Assembly: GCA_025642065.1 (NCBI GenBank) | Contig: JAODUP010000014.1 | Location: forward strand, 340,001 to 404,000 | DNA from: Paralvinella palmiformis | Taxonomy: Eukaryota; Annelida; Polychaeta; Terebellida; Alvinellidae | Direction: 5' to 3' | Length of the DNA stretch: 64,000 nt | Shown: piece by piece, positions 40,665 through 52,419 of the stretch | Layout of the letters: each line of letters opens with the position of its first letter | Numbering within the stretch: the stretch's first letter is position 1 | Program-made: the position numbers and the translations under genes | The notes under the pieces: model-generated | What the model saw: only the letters and a program-made list of their open reading frames with translations | Told to the model about the DNA's origin: nothing | Database searches by the model: none

Positions 40665-43600
40665 TGGAAGAGAGTGAGAGAGATTTACCATAATTTAGGT
40701 CAGTCACAAATTATAAAACGAAGAAATAAAAGCTCACTTCAAAGCACTCCATATCCCATACTGGGGCCTTTTCGAGGTCATCATAATCGAAGTAAGCTTG
40801 TGCGAAGGAAGCAAACCCCCTTGAGGCAAGAAGAGCACTTCTATACTCTATTAGGCCACCAGCTGTACCAAACAAGTCAATTACACCTGGGAATGGACCT
40901 TCACCTTTACATAAATCGGAAATCAATAATAACATGCGACTGTCTGAAAATAGTTTCATTGGTCATCTTAAAAATAATCATTAGAAATATTTTTACAAAT
41001 TAATAGACTTTATTTTATTGTATGTGACATGCAGAATATACGTCTTCTAAAATAGTTACATAGACTGACTTCAACTCATGCGTAACCGAACAATTGTAAA
41101 AAAAGTCATTTTATGCATTTAAGATACAGCAAATAAGATATTTTACAACAGGGAATGAATTATTACAATAAAAATGACGTTTCACTATAGTTTCATTTAC
41201 AAAACAAAATGCAACACCAGTTTTATTTATTCAGAATTGTAGTCATTATAGTTGTGTAGATGATTATAGCAGCATCACAAATAAATATTCTAGCTAATAA
41301 ATTGTCAAATCAGTGGATCTATGACTTGTGAACTCCGGGGGGTCTAACAGCTAAGCGCGTAAAGAGTGATCACAGGTTCAACATCACAAAATGGTCGAAA
41401 CTTTATGTATATACGGAATATCGAGTCACAACGACTGTTGGTTCCGGTCTTACTGCAGTATTATAATTTAATAATGATTCACGGTGTCTTGGACTGCTCG
41501 TAACGCCAAAAGCGATATAATCTTGATTTCAACGCATTCAGAATGTTGTTGCTGACAGCTACAATTCTTTGACTAGAATCCGGGATCTTTGTGTGTCTAT
41601 CTTCTCACGGTGGACCTGGTTCCGGTATTCTCCGGTTATTGGAAGAGACTTGGCTCAATACTGTCTATACCACTCACGATCTCGAACATTAGGATCATAG
41701 TGCCCCCTCATCTATTATGCAAGAATGGTGGCAATTTAGGACTGGGTATCCGCTCTTAATATGTGAGAGATCATAGACTGGGCTCTGATTTTGTTGCATA
41801 CTGCTGGATCTTTTTCTATTTCTTGGCAGTCAGCTTTATAAATATGTGACCAGATGTGGCCAAATGACATAACCATATGCAAAGTGCGTTCTCACCACGG
41901 GCCATGTATAATCTGGATACTGTAATGTCATCCAGGCATGTGAAGGTCTTCTTTATAAGGCCTAACATTCTAGATGCTTTGTTCGCTGGTTTTGCCGGCG
42001 CCTCAGTGGTCTAGTTGGTAGCGCGTTTGACTACCGATCACTACCACCCGATTTAGAATCTCGGCGAGGGCATATCTGAAGGGTGTTTCATCTTTGACTT
42101 CGCTTCATTACCTTTGGATGTCGCTCGGCCATCTAGCCTACAGCGTGCACAAAAGTGGCCCTAAAACATCAATCATTAGCATCTTCATTGGATTTGCTAT
42201 ACGATCATGATATTTCAGGTTAGTATCGATTGTAATGCCCAGCCTTCTCCACTGTGTCGCTCATCAAAGTTCTGCCATTCATCTGGTTGTCCATTTCAGG
42301 ATTGTTATCCCCTAAATGTAAGACTTTATATTAACTCTCATTAAAACCAAGCTGCCATTCTTTTGATCACTTAACCAAACGTTTTAGGTCAGCTTGCACC
42401 TGTTTATGGTTCTCTTGAGTGAACATCTTGTTGAAAATCTCTGTCATCATCATCATCGTATATCTTTGCTGTTCTTAGTTCCTATATTTGGGAGGTCATT
42501 TATAAAAAGGATAGGCCGTAAGACGCCTCCTTGTGGAATTACGCTGAACACATTTACCCATTCAGACATTTACCCTGTTTCCGTCTTAGTAGAAAATGCT
42601 GTATCTATTCCAGAAGGTTTCCATCAATGCAGTACGGTTTCAGCTTCTAGAGGAGGCAAGTGTGAAGCACACAATAAAAAAAGCCTTCTTAAAATCAAGG
42701 TACAGTACCGCTCTTATCTAACCACCCAGTACACATTTCAAGTGTAACTAGGACCTGGATCATACAAGATCTTCCTGGTACAACATAATGCTAGAATTCG
42801 CAAAAATGGCTTCCCTCTGTCATATACTGCACCAGCCTCTCCCTGATCAGCGATTCCACCACCTTACCGACCACTGAAGTGAGGCTTACTAGCCTGTAAT
42901 TATCTAGTAATATTGTTTCTCCTTTCTTAAAGATCGGAGTGTTGTGACAAGTCTTCCAGGTTTCGGGAAGTTACTTTTGATCCAGCGACTTGGTGAAGAT
43001 CAATGACAGTTTGAGGCTGATTATGGATGTTCTTTCAGAGAGTACTCTCGGGTATAGTCCGTGTGGTTCTGCTGATTTCCTTTAATTTATTCTCTACAAT
43101 ATATGGTGTAATTATTACACGTGTTAGGAGTTCTCCTATGTGACTCTGATTCAGAATTGGCATACTATGTGTTTTCTCTTGTGAGAACACTGGCAAAGAC
43201 GTTACTAAACAGCTGTGCTTTCTTGGCGTCATCATTATACCTGAACTATGAGTTTGCCAAACCGCTGTACTAGGTGCGCCACTGAGCTCGATTCTTTTCA
43301 AGGATATTAGCACAATAGAAGTTTTGTAATTATATATATATTATACCATTGATCAGTGTACTAATCTCCCATTCTAGGTCTTATAGACTGAGTCGGATTT
43401 TGAGTTTTCTGTTGGTGTACCGCCAAAATATCTTTGAGTAACTCTTGGTGTTATGGGAAAGGTCCTGTTCAAACTCTTTACAAATGTTTTGAGTGTTTTA
43501 ATGACTATCCCTGTTTCTGGCTGTTCAGACATAATTGAGTTTGTCCCCTGTTTGTGTATATCATTGCCACGAGTTCTTCTTTCTTAGAACCATCGCCTCT

Positions 43601-46600
43601 CGGTTCATCCACACCTTCCGTCTTTTGTCCTTCCTTGGGCATGCTTTCGGAATAAACTTGTCTGTCGCTACGATACGCTACAATCCGAGCAACGATAGTG
43701 ATAAAGTAACATCTGGCAACAGGATGGGATGGAAGCAGCAAATTTTTCCTGTGGATTTTAGCTCTTAACCAGAGTGCAATGAAAGCTGTTAATCAGCAAA
43801 ATTGAGGCAATTCATATAATGAGACACCGTAGGAGAAGAGGGGATATGATGCAGACATACATGATCTTAAATGGAATTGACACTGTAGATAGCAAGATAT
43901 TCTTCGAACTATGTTCAGGATCAGCCACCGGAGGACACAGCCAGAAGCTGCTAAATCATGCTAGATTTGGAATTCAGCAGGCAGTCTTTAGCCAGAGAGT
44001 CGTAAATGACTGAAACTCGCTCCAAACAGAGGTAATCGAATCCCCATTACTAAATAGTTTTAAATCTAGGTTGGACAAGTTTTCGCTTGCAGAGTAATGT
44101 TCGCTATATTTTAAATATAGAGTACCAGTCAAGTCCAAAATAAACAATTAGGCAATGCCTCTATATTCCGTATATCCAGTTTCAAGGTATTAAAGTATAT
44201 GAGACATTAGCCAGGACTGTAAACAGTAATTCATTAGAAATGTATCTCACGTATAGATATATACGTGTGACTCCTTTTTTGGTCTTTTCGTCGGTTACAG
44301 TTGGGACTTATGTTTTCAAAACATATATATAATTGCTTAATACATGTAAAAATAAATATTAGACAAATTTCATCTTGCATTAAAACGTTTATCGTAAGTG
44401 ACATGAGCGTCACAACAGTTTATCTTATAACATTCATCATTACGTGTAATATTATACTAATATCAAAACTTGTACTGGTCAAATAAATAAAAAAAACACC
44501 TGTAACATTCTTCATAATGATCCATGGTCGACAGGTTTTACGGCACAGTTTCTCCCATGTGAGAAATGACTGAGAGTAAAAATTAAATTTGTGGAAATTA
44601 TAATTTTTTTATTATTATAATTAAATTACAGTTCACAACCAATCAAAACTAGTGTTTTTCTATCAGGAAGATATAAGGAAGACGTAGAAATTGACTATTG
44701 ATGATATGGATATGAATATTATCACGGCATGTCAGGGTTGGCCCAAAAAATCAGATTACATAATTTTAAATCAGATTTATTTAATTTAAATCGATTTTTT
44801 AATTTAAAACAAAAACAAATGGTCAAGCATTTCCTAATACAAGAAACGAATGAAGACATGTTAATATTCACTTTATATACTCATCCTGGCTAAACACCAA
44901 GTACGTAAATATTGACTCAATAATCCCCTAAATGCATAGGAAAGATGTGATCTCACATGTCAGATCATTCCAAAATTCATCCAATTTACCACATTGAAGC
45001 AGAGTAGCTTCGCTTGACATTTTATGGATCTCCCAAGATCATCCCAACCACAGAGTTGAGGGTGTTGTCAAATGGAATACAAATTTGTCAAATGCAATAC
45101 ATCTTCAGAACTAAACATCCAATATTTGTGTCATAATAAATTGCTACGCAATTGTTTTGGCAATTGCCAGACATTCATCAAAGGCTACCTTCTAATAATG
45201 ATTGAAATTCTGATTTACTGTTTCTAATGAGAAGGTAAATCTCTGGTTTGTTGTCATTTGATCAAGTGCCCAATGCCATCTGGTATATTTGTTAAGGTAT
45301 TTGCATTATGTAAACCCTCTATCTTTCTTTTGTTAGATGGCTACTATTTAGTTTTTCAGTTCTAGTAAATAAGATGTGTTCATTATAAATTGCCACAGAT
45401 TTCCACATAAATCGAAACTTTCTGGCAAGGAAGAATTTATTCCAGAACAAAATTCAATTGTATTGCACACTAAAAGGTGACGATGGAAAATGTTCCTAGA
45501 CATATTTTCACAGTCAAGACATCACCGTTCTTCTCTACATTTACAGTATCCTGGCTTGAATAAATATTTAATCCTTTAATGTGTCTTACAGCTGCCATCA
45601 ACTGACTGACCTTTTTATGATTTATTGTAATCCTCACCAATGTCGTAGCTAAGAAAACGAAAGTGCCCTTTTTATCAATTGAAGTTAATAGCCCAAGATA
45701 TAGACGATTAGGCAAAGGTCTGGGGTGCACCTACGTCGTATAAGTCAAAAGATGTTTAGTCATATTAATATTTTTAGGTTATTTGTCTGACCAGTCCATT
45801 TACACAAACTGTCATTTTTGATGACGGGCAGATGGATATATAACTAGCTAAGACAATAATCCCTACAAAATAAGTCACATTAGTATCTATCATTTAATCA
45901 ACCATACTTACCTATAGACGAGAAGAAATGAATACTTTTATTGTTATGTTTCCTTTTTTTTTTTAAATAGTGAAATACAAATGTGACCTAGAAAAAAAGG
46001 GACCAAAATTAGAGAAACACAGAGTAGTAACCATGTCACATAATAGTAGCACCATAGCACAAATAGTAGTACCATATGCACATAATAGTAGCACCATATC
46101 ACATAATAGTAGCACCATAGCACAAAGCAGTAGTACCATATCACATAATAGTAGTGCCATAGCACAGAGCAGTAGTACCATATCACATAATTGTAGCGCC
46201 ATAGCACAGAGCAGTAGTACCATATCACATAATTGTAGCGCCATAGCACAGAGCAGTAGCTCCACAATACAGAGCAGTAGCACAGAGAAGCACTATAGCC
46301 CAGTACTATAATGCAGCAGACTTAACAACAGCATAATGGTAATTGGCTATCCTTCAATGAAAGAATATTTTGTATTGCTTTTAGGTGATATTCATTAAAC
46401 AAATACAGACCAACAGTTAAACATCAGGATACACCTGTGTGAGTTTTATGAAATATCATCCGGATCCCTGGCGGATGATATATTTTTAAACATAAGTATT
46501 TGCTACACTTATCATTAAAACAGAAGTTTCCAGACCTAGTAAAAGTTTCCAGACCTAGTAAAATCACAGTACCTCTTAGGCGATTTTACTTCCAATATAA

Positions 46601-49571
46601 ATTTGATAGGTAACTTTAAACTATACCAGAAGCAATTGTTGAGTCAATAACAAAATATAAACTGGTAGATAACGATGATGACACAAACAAATTAAAACAC
46701 AAGACAACTGAAAATTACAACCTGGTGGCAGGAACAGTGCACCCCTCAGTCTTCCACGTTTAACCAAAATTCTCTTCACTCCATCCGCCATATAATATCT
46801 TTGATGTGTTTTAGTACATAGCAGTTTTTCCTTGTCTATATCCATCTCAGCTGTTAAATGATGTACTCCATCAATAACACTAAACATGATGTTGAAAGGA
46901 CTCCTAGGGTCCTTTTTCATTAGACGTACTCCAACTTGGGCGCCTCTTTCTGCTGTCATAGACCACAACAGACCGACTGGTTCTAGACCTAGGAACAAAG
47001 TCAAAACATTTTGTTAACTTTTAGCAGGCTCGTATTTATTGACTAGCAACTTAAACAGGTAACATGATATGGTTTAATCATAAACCTTTATGTTTGTATA
47101 CATCATATTAGTTTAAATATGATTAACGGTTTATATTTTTCAAAGTTGAATGACCTACCACAGCCAAACAAACAAACACACACAAAAGGGTCAAGATATT
47201 TCCCAATTAGGTGCTTAGTTCTCTGATTATTAATTACACATTGGCTCCAGGTACCACAAAACTCATTGTCTCTAAGAAGAGAGCTTCTGCATCTTTACAG
47301 GTTCCATCGATTTAAACATCGGGGATGTCTAACATGGTCATGGGTGTCACACGTGTAAAGTGAGCGATATTAGACGTTCTATTCGCCTCCAGCAAACCAC
47401 TATACGAACGTCGTCGGGATGCCGCCGATGTCAGATCGGACGGACGAGCCAGGGCCGCACACAGACGCCGTCTCCTGACGGAATTGGCGATGTAAGACGC
47501 CCGATCCTGATTGACTCAGCTAGTTTCTATTACGGTGAAAGCGACCTCATCGGGGTGCCTCCCTCTTCTCATCCGCGATTATCGCCCAAAAGTCTCACGA
47601 TCTTTCCACGCTGTCGTGATCCATTTACTACTCGTTCAGCAACATATCAATTTATTTCGTGGAAATAAATATATTTAACATCTAGCTGCAGGTTTTTCCG
47701 GTTTCTCCTGCGCGCTATACACCAAAACCAGGTTTTCCAGATATTTTTCTGGTCAAGGTGCGTGTTAAACTGTTATACACAATACGGTATTTACTTTTAT
47801 ACTTATACCGTATTTTAAAAAAAATACTTCCTGATGGAATTATTTGGCTTAGCCACTTAAGCTGCCATATGCTAATTAGATTTTAACCAAACACCTGATC
47901 AAGTTTAAAGTCACAGATTTATCTATTGTTGTTTATTTCTCATATAGTTCTCTAAGTATGGACTGGTTTTAATTTGTTTATTAAATTAAGTTACACCATT
48001 GTTTAAAGTTGTTGTTTTCAATGTGCTGATCGGATAACCGTTAAGAAAAAGGTGTACTTAATCGTTTGCCAATTGCATTAATCAAACAATCATAAAATCA
48101 GTTGAAAATTAGAAAACTTAATTTTACACATTCTAATGGGACAATATGGACTGACAAGAGCATTAATTAGACAACTTAAACAATAATTACAAGTGCTAAC
48201 ATTGCTTTATCTTTAGTGTTGCTGGCTAGATACCATTTGGGTAACAATTAAATGAATATAGGCTAGCTTATAGTGTAATACGATAATTACAAAACACCAC
48301 AGTTGAAAATGTATATACTTGTGTGTTGTTGTTTTGCGTAGTTGACTATGTTCTTATACGAAGTCTGTCACATGCTGGTTAGCAGATAATATTAATACAT
48401 ATTTATTAGATTAGTTAGTAATATATAACAATGCATGTTTATATAGCGCCATAACCAGGTAACCCTGTTCCGAGACGCTGTACAGGATTATTATCCCTGA
48501 CTCAGACCTGTTTCCACCCAGCACACATCTCAACTCTCAAGGGAGCATACAATGCATGCTGCCATTATAGGCACAAAGCGTTACTCAAACATATATTTAG
48601 TGTTGTGTCGCACATGGCCTAGATTCATGCAGCCATTTGGACACAAGTTGGTGCCTTACTATTCCAACAATGAGTGTAAGATTTATCTTTATCACTCATT
48701 CAGTCAGCATGTTACCTACGATAATATATTTTATGCCCTCAATAGATATACACACGTTTATCATTGATTCTGCTTCCGGTGATTTATGGTTTATGTGTGA
48801 ACGAGTCATATGTGGTTTAAGTTAGATGTTGTTGCATAATTTTCCCATGCTGACAACACTCTCATTAAATACACACACGTTGACCCAGAGATTGCACATC
48901 TGATGCTTCATATGCTTCGCTCACTTATTGTTCAATAATAACTGTTGAATAAAATCTGTTGCTGAATGTTTGAAGGTAAGTAATTTCTTGTTTATGTCTC
49001 AGATTTCAGTTTATGTTATCGTGTGATGAATGAAATAATTTAAGTATGTGGTTCATTATAATAACTTAATTGTAGATTTAGTTTTATTATACAAATATAT
49101 GTATTATATTAGAAACTACTATAATCATTGATAATAATTGAATTACAGATAGTTAATCAAATTCAGGCATTTATTAAGTTCAATAACCTTTTACCATGGA
49201 CCCGAATTCAACTCCTGACCACCAATTAGTCATATAGGAAAATTTTGAGTAAAACACAAATTATACAAACCTGTGTAGCTACCGCCTACAGAAGGTAGTT
49301 TTGACATATCGACGGATCCCTTGTCATCTGCAGTATAGTGAGCGTGACTAATATATGTTAAATTTCCTTCCTTTAACACTGCCACTATTGTGACTGATTG
49401 ATTTGCTTTCAGTCCTTCTATGCTGTATCTGGTTTTGTCATCAACGAGAGCTGGTGATGGATAAGCATGGAACACGGGAGATATTTTTGCTGACATGCTG
49501 AATCTGTCAATAAAGCTCCAGTTTCTTTGTAGGCTAAGTAGCTTTGTGACAGATCTAAAAGATAACATCAT
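37527..49571 (-). CDS. Acyl-CoA thioesterase / BAAT-family enzyme, copy A (complete, 8 exons)
   Basis: This family hydrolyses fatty or bile acyl-CoA, or conjugates the acyl group to an amino acid. Exons: 49271-49571, 46722-46988, 40738-40904, 40003-40116, 39797-39882, 39521-39614, 39189-39393, 37527-37663, in phase throughout, 457 codons with stop (human ACOT2 483 aa). Exons 1-2 encode the N-terminal beta-rich thioester-hydrolase domain ([28 protein letters not shown]). Exons 3-8 encode the alpha/beta hydrolase: [15 protein letters not shown], nucleophile loop [12 protein letters not shown], acid loop ITGEDDQ, histidine loop [12 protein letters not shown]-terminal [13 protein letters not shown]. 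Ser-Asp-His is kept, and Ser rather than Cys at the nucleophile suggests a thioesterase, not a BAAT conjugase. The elbow is AVSKG instead of the usual GISKG. I chose the exon 3 acceptor giving LPPGEGPFPG; an upstream in-frame acceptor would insert extra residues. The start is the upstream of two adjacent ATGs; an acceptor-like ttttag at about 49557 leaves room for another 5' exon. Confidence 0.92.
37876..39124. mobile_element. hAT-like non-autonomous element(s) inserted in copy A intron 7
   Basis: The outer ends caggggtgtc and gacactcctg are inverted repeats with the CAGGG start typical of hAT. Inside are two related halves, each with acttcgttact and tactcaagtaga motifs, cataacatag and attacaagttgtcaccaact, meeting near 38477. 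The matching intron of copy B is only about 190 bp and lacks all of this, so insertion followed the duplication. Confidence 0.75.
40262..40470. repeat. Compound (CA)n/(TA)n array
   Basis: About 200 bases of CA runs with T/A interruptions, then alternating TA and CA tracts, in copy A intron 3. Copy B has only a short (CA)n(TA)n(GA)n tract at 59957-60029. Confidence 0.95.
40475..40600. mobile_element. Palindromic MITE-like element, copy 2, inside a (TA)n tract
   Basis: The ends tctttataatcaggtaatat and atattatctgattatacaga are near-perfect inverted repeats. The interior repeats the aggtaata/tattacct motif. It sits between two TA runs and is absent from the equivalent place in copy B. It is related to 10975-11040. 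Confidence 0.65.
40601..40658. repeat. (TA)n(GA)n(G)n microsatellite
   Basis: TA repeats, then GA repeats, then a run of G, about 80 bp downstream of the copy A exon 3 donor. Confidence 0.9.
41480..43760 (-). mobile_element. Decayed Jockey/CR1-like non-LTR retrotransposon
   Basis: Minus-strand frames give, in order, a pre-RT segment near 43600 ([15 protein letters not shown]), [12 protein letters not shown] near 43400, [13 protein letters not shown] near 43200, an RT finger region near 42900 ([19 protein letters not shown] after frameshift reading), [13 protein letters not shown] near 42520, [12 protein letters not shown] near 42320 and the C-terminal domain near 41690. The many stops show it is dead. 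A SINE is inserted at 41997-42176. It fills most of intron 2 of thioesterase copy A. Confidence 0.8.
41997..42176 (+). mobile_element. SINE family 1 inserted into the LINE remnant
   Basis: Full-length copy: ggcgcctcagtggtctagtt head, then the body catatctgaagggtgtttca and the tail caaaagtggccctaaaacat. Its flanks (ttcgctggttttgc and ttcattggatttgc) look like a decayed target-site duplication, and LINE coding sequence continues on both sides. Confidence 0.85.
43810..44100 (+). mobile_element. 3' fragment of a non-LTR retrotransposon, opposite orientation
   Basis: The plus-strand frame starts [20 protein letters not shown] and continues through ATGGHSQKL and FSQRVVND, the C-terminal domain of the same LINE family that lies on the minus strand at 41480-43760. 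Both copies contain this domain, so they are two insertions, not one element with an inverted 5' end. Confidence 0.75.
44101..45469. other. Intronic stretch of copy A with no clear gene
   Basis: AT-rich. Parts of 44900-45450 read weakly as decayed protein-coding sequence on the minus strand, but the family could not be named. Confidence 0.4.
45470..45850 (-). other. Duplicated ORF-bearing block in copy A intron 2
   Basis: A minus-strand frame (45470-45730) encodes a conserved stretch including [19 protein letters not shown]. The same stretch recurs at 63648-64000 in copy B, with most differences preserving similar residues but the frame broken in B. It is either a fragment of an unrecognised transposon that predates the duplication or an unplaced exon. 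The block marks where the two duplication copies become collinear again. Confidence 0.5.
46035..46285. repeat. Minisatellite, about 21-bp unit (42-bp higher order)
   Basis: Units of the form cacataatagtagcaccat and cacaaagcagtagtaccat alternate about 12 times. It is open in several frames on both strands purely because of the repeat. It lies in copy A intron 2. Confidence 0.95.
46524..46562. repeat. 19- to 20-bp tandem duplication
   Basis: agtttccagacctagtaaa occurs twice in succession, about 160 bp downstream of the copy A exon 2 donor at 46722. Confidence 0.9.
47345..47645. other. GC-rich island in copy A intron 1
   Basis: About 300 bases with many CG dinucleotides (cgtcgtcgggatgccgccga and similar) inside AT-rich intron, open for 102 codons on the plus strand (47360-47668; Arg/Ser/Pro-rich). 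No domain was recognised. It could be a recent insertion, a transposon fragment or an unmethylated CpG element. Confidence 0.4.
48429..48600. repeat. Probable dispersed repeat
   Basis: A stretch starting tgcatgtttatatagcgcca and containing gagacgctgtaca resembles short interspersed repeats seen in invertebrates. There is no second copy in this window to confirm it. Confidence 0.25.
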
Positions 49572-50690
49572 ATACTGCGTATAAAGCAATAATTGGCTGA
49601 AATACAACTTTATATATAATAGTACACATTAACAGAGATTTAACAGTTATTATAGTTTAATATAGAAGAGTTGATAAGCCAATAATAGACAATGTTTGTT
49701 AAAAATACCTGAACATCCCACAGTTGTTAGAATCCTGGATATAAGTAAGGTTGGAAAAAAACACACAAGAAAAAATACCTGGACAAAACACCACTCACAA
49801 ATGAGAATAATAGACTAAATTCCACTGTCAAAAGTTTATACATAAAGTGAAAAGTGACAGAATTATAGGATTAATGGAGTTATCACAACCATTGAACTGG
49901 GAGTCAATGTTCATGAATGCTTCCACCATCTGACGCAGAGTGTGTGGAGGAAGATATGAGTCTGAGCCTTCATCAATACAACCAGGAAGAGGTTGCTCTC
50001 AAGCAGTATGCTTCTAACCAGTTGATGAAGAAATAGCATATTTGTGTGAGAAGCTCCATAGCTTGAGTACTTTGACAGCACTTGTGTCAGGGTTCTACTA
50101 CTGTCCTCAACCACCTGAACAATCAGATGGATTCCCCCCCTCCTATGTTCCATATTCCCCCTATGTACATAGCATAGATCCGGAATGTGCATATTATCAT
50201 ATTGGTAGGTGAATTCAGAACAAACAACATACAATAGAGGTGGAACTACCATTAGAAAACGATTTCAATATGTCCATTCAACTACATGGCGAGTATCAGG
50301 AAAGACCAATGCCAGGTTGCTACTACACGATTTCAGAATCAGTGTGATGAAAGAGCCGACAAACTTTATCACACTACACAAAGAAACCTCAGACCAAGCT
50401 CCACAAGCTATGGACTGACAGATGTGATGGCATGGGAACACACGCTCTCACATGTGGGTATTCCATCAGTACTGAGATTATTTGGGCCCCTTCCAGTAAT
50501 TCAATATATCAACCCACTACAGCTGACAGCCAGACCCTATAATAGTGTAGGCACTAAGACGTAGAACACAGCCCTATTATACATTTTGTGGATCTCCTGA
50601 AGAATTCTACTCACACTTTTTCTACATATTATTTAAATAATCCTTACAAATTGTGTGTGTGTGTGTGTGTGTGTGTTAGAACGATACGTA

Positions 50691-50798
50691 TAGAGTGGCA
50701 CTGGCTCAGAACGTCAACATCTAAACATCCTTTGAGATCTATACCTCCATAAATCTATACATAAATAAAATTAACATGGATCTAAATATAAAATGTTC
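50691..50798. repeat. Direct repeat flanking MITE-bearing DNA, copy 1
   Basis: It contains agagtggcactggctcagaa and ccataaatctatacataaat. The same text recurs at 51896-52006. Confidence 0.85.
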
Positions 50799-51164
50799 TT
50801 CTTTACGACGCTCGACTTTACGATGGACGGTCGAACAGTTATATACGATGTGTAGGTCGTAAGTACCTCTATGTACCTGTATGTGTACGCACTTACGTAC
50901 GTTATGAACAACCACCCAGCAAAAGGGATCCCACTGGAAATAAGTGCTTGCACTTTCGTGCGCTACCCCTGTTTCATGATCATGGATCACGAACGAAAGA
51001 AAATCATCATACGCAACTTACAACTGTTCGACTTTACGACCTACGGTATGTCTTAAAGATGATTATAAGATCAATACACGGTATAGTATAATGAAGGTAA
51101 TTACGATCAACGTACGACTGGTCGGTCGTAACCAATCAAGGTCATAAGTCCACGACTACCTGTA
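50795..51164. mobile_element. Larger relative of the palindromic TA-ended MITE
   Basis: The right end ccacgactacctgta and internal cgactttacgacc, ggtcggtcgtaaccaatcaa and gtcgaacagt motifs match 36544-36699, including its inverted arrangement. The left end is unclear. The longer interior could be an insertion or the ancestral element. Confidence 0.55.
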
Positions 51165-51895
51165 TACATGTGTCTGGGCTACTCATTAGCCTGGTGGGGG
51201 AGCGGATTAATCCGCTTTTATATGAACAAAAGCTGAAGCACATACAAAAAATACCAGTTCGCAGTAAACAACGGGTACGTGTGGCTCAATGGTTAGTTAA
51301 ATTAGTACATACACAAGATAACTACTTGATGCAACAGTTTATTTTCAACACTAATTTTCTGTACTTAAAAACACCTATACCTAGAACATTTCGACACACA
51401 AAATGCTGACTCAGCTTTATTCTGGGTTCGAATAATAAAAAATATTACCTATATAAACCGTATCGATATACGTCCGACTGGTCTGGCGTCGCAAGTTGTT
51501 CTTTAACCTGGGTGAAAGATTAGGCCTTTTATAGGCCCTCGGCCCGTTAATCAACATTACAGTCTGTTGAATACCTGACAAGATGTACACTACTTAGGGA
51601 AGCAGGGGCGTGACTTAGCTCCAAAATAAGTAGCAATACTGCATACTGGATTATTATTGGACTAGAACGAAATATCGCCTAAATCCTGAGTATAAATACT
51701 ATGGTTTACTCAAGCCTGACAGCTAATCCTCATTCGTTTCCGTTCATCACATAGTGAACGTCCATCCACGCCTAATTAGAGTCTCTATAAGTATATTCAG
51801 TTAGGGGTGGTGGGATCTAAATTAAAGCACCTATCTCCGTGATGTATTTGACCCATGGTCGAGAACAGCGGATTTGTGTGTTTTAAGATACATAC

Positions 51896-52006
51896 ATAGT
51901 GGCACTGAGTCAGAACATCAACATCTAAATATCCCTTGAGACCTATCCCTCCATAAATCTATACATAAATAACACTATGCATACGTCAATCTAAATATAA
52001 AATGCT
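51896..52006. repeat. Direct repeat flanking MITE-bearing DNA, copy 2
   Basis: Collinear with 50691-50798 (tagtggcactgagtcagaac, ctccataaatctatacataa). Confidence 0.85.
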
Positions 52007-52419
52007 TAACACCTCCAAACATCTATACATACAATGGCTAATAGGGGGTTAGGGGTCAGGAGCATCCCACCTGCTAGGGTCAGGACCCCCACCTCTAGTC
52101 GGGATCCTCCATCTTTAAATGCAATATACCATTTGGCGACATAATAATTAGTAGCAGTACTGCGAATTTGTCATTCATAAATAACTACACTTTGAATTTT
52201 GTGAAATAAGTGTCTGATATCATTATTATTTAACAGATAAATCAGTTATACTTAATTTTAAACTAATTTACTTGGTATAAAATTAAGTATAGTTGTGATT
52301 TGTCTGTTTAGTGATAACTTAGTAAATCAGTTTTTTTTCACATTTCTCCCAAGAGGCAAACTTCCTGGAGCTTGCACTCAAACAATATTGATCCAATAAT
52401 CGCCACGAGAAACTTAAAG

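Larger units (their letters stand above)
37147..41410. repeat. Segmental duplication, block A (thioesterase 3' half)
   Basis: It starts near 'ctctagtttacagttagttc' and covers exons 3 to 8 of copy A. It is collinear with 57896-61165, with the same exon lengths and splice sites. Several insertions are private to this copy: 37876-39124, the (CA)n array at 37348-37431 and the MITE at 40475-40600. Just before the block end, both copies share a tRNA-like fragment (agctaagcgcg here, gcaattaagcg there, then gatcacaggt), so that insertion predates the duplication. Confidence 0.9.
49572..52419. other. Intergenic between thioesterase copies, repeats only
   Basis: Upstream of copy A. Frames at 49911-50252 (minus) and 50286-50564 (plus) have no recognisable domain. 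A (GT)n tract lies at 50648-50676. A promoter for copy A is expected just above 49571, but no clear TATA or initiator could be assigned. Confidence 0.5.

Noticed and set aside
43760..44100. Twin-primed LINE with inverted 5' end
   Set aside because: The minus and plus segments both contain the same C-terminal domain, so they are separate insertions, not adjacent halves of one element.
45944..46311. Three overlapping ORFs of more than 100 codons (Tyr/Cys-rich and Ser-rich)
   Set aside because: All arise from the 21-bp minisatellite, whose length is divisible by 3.
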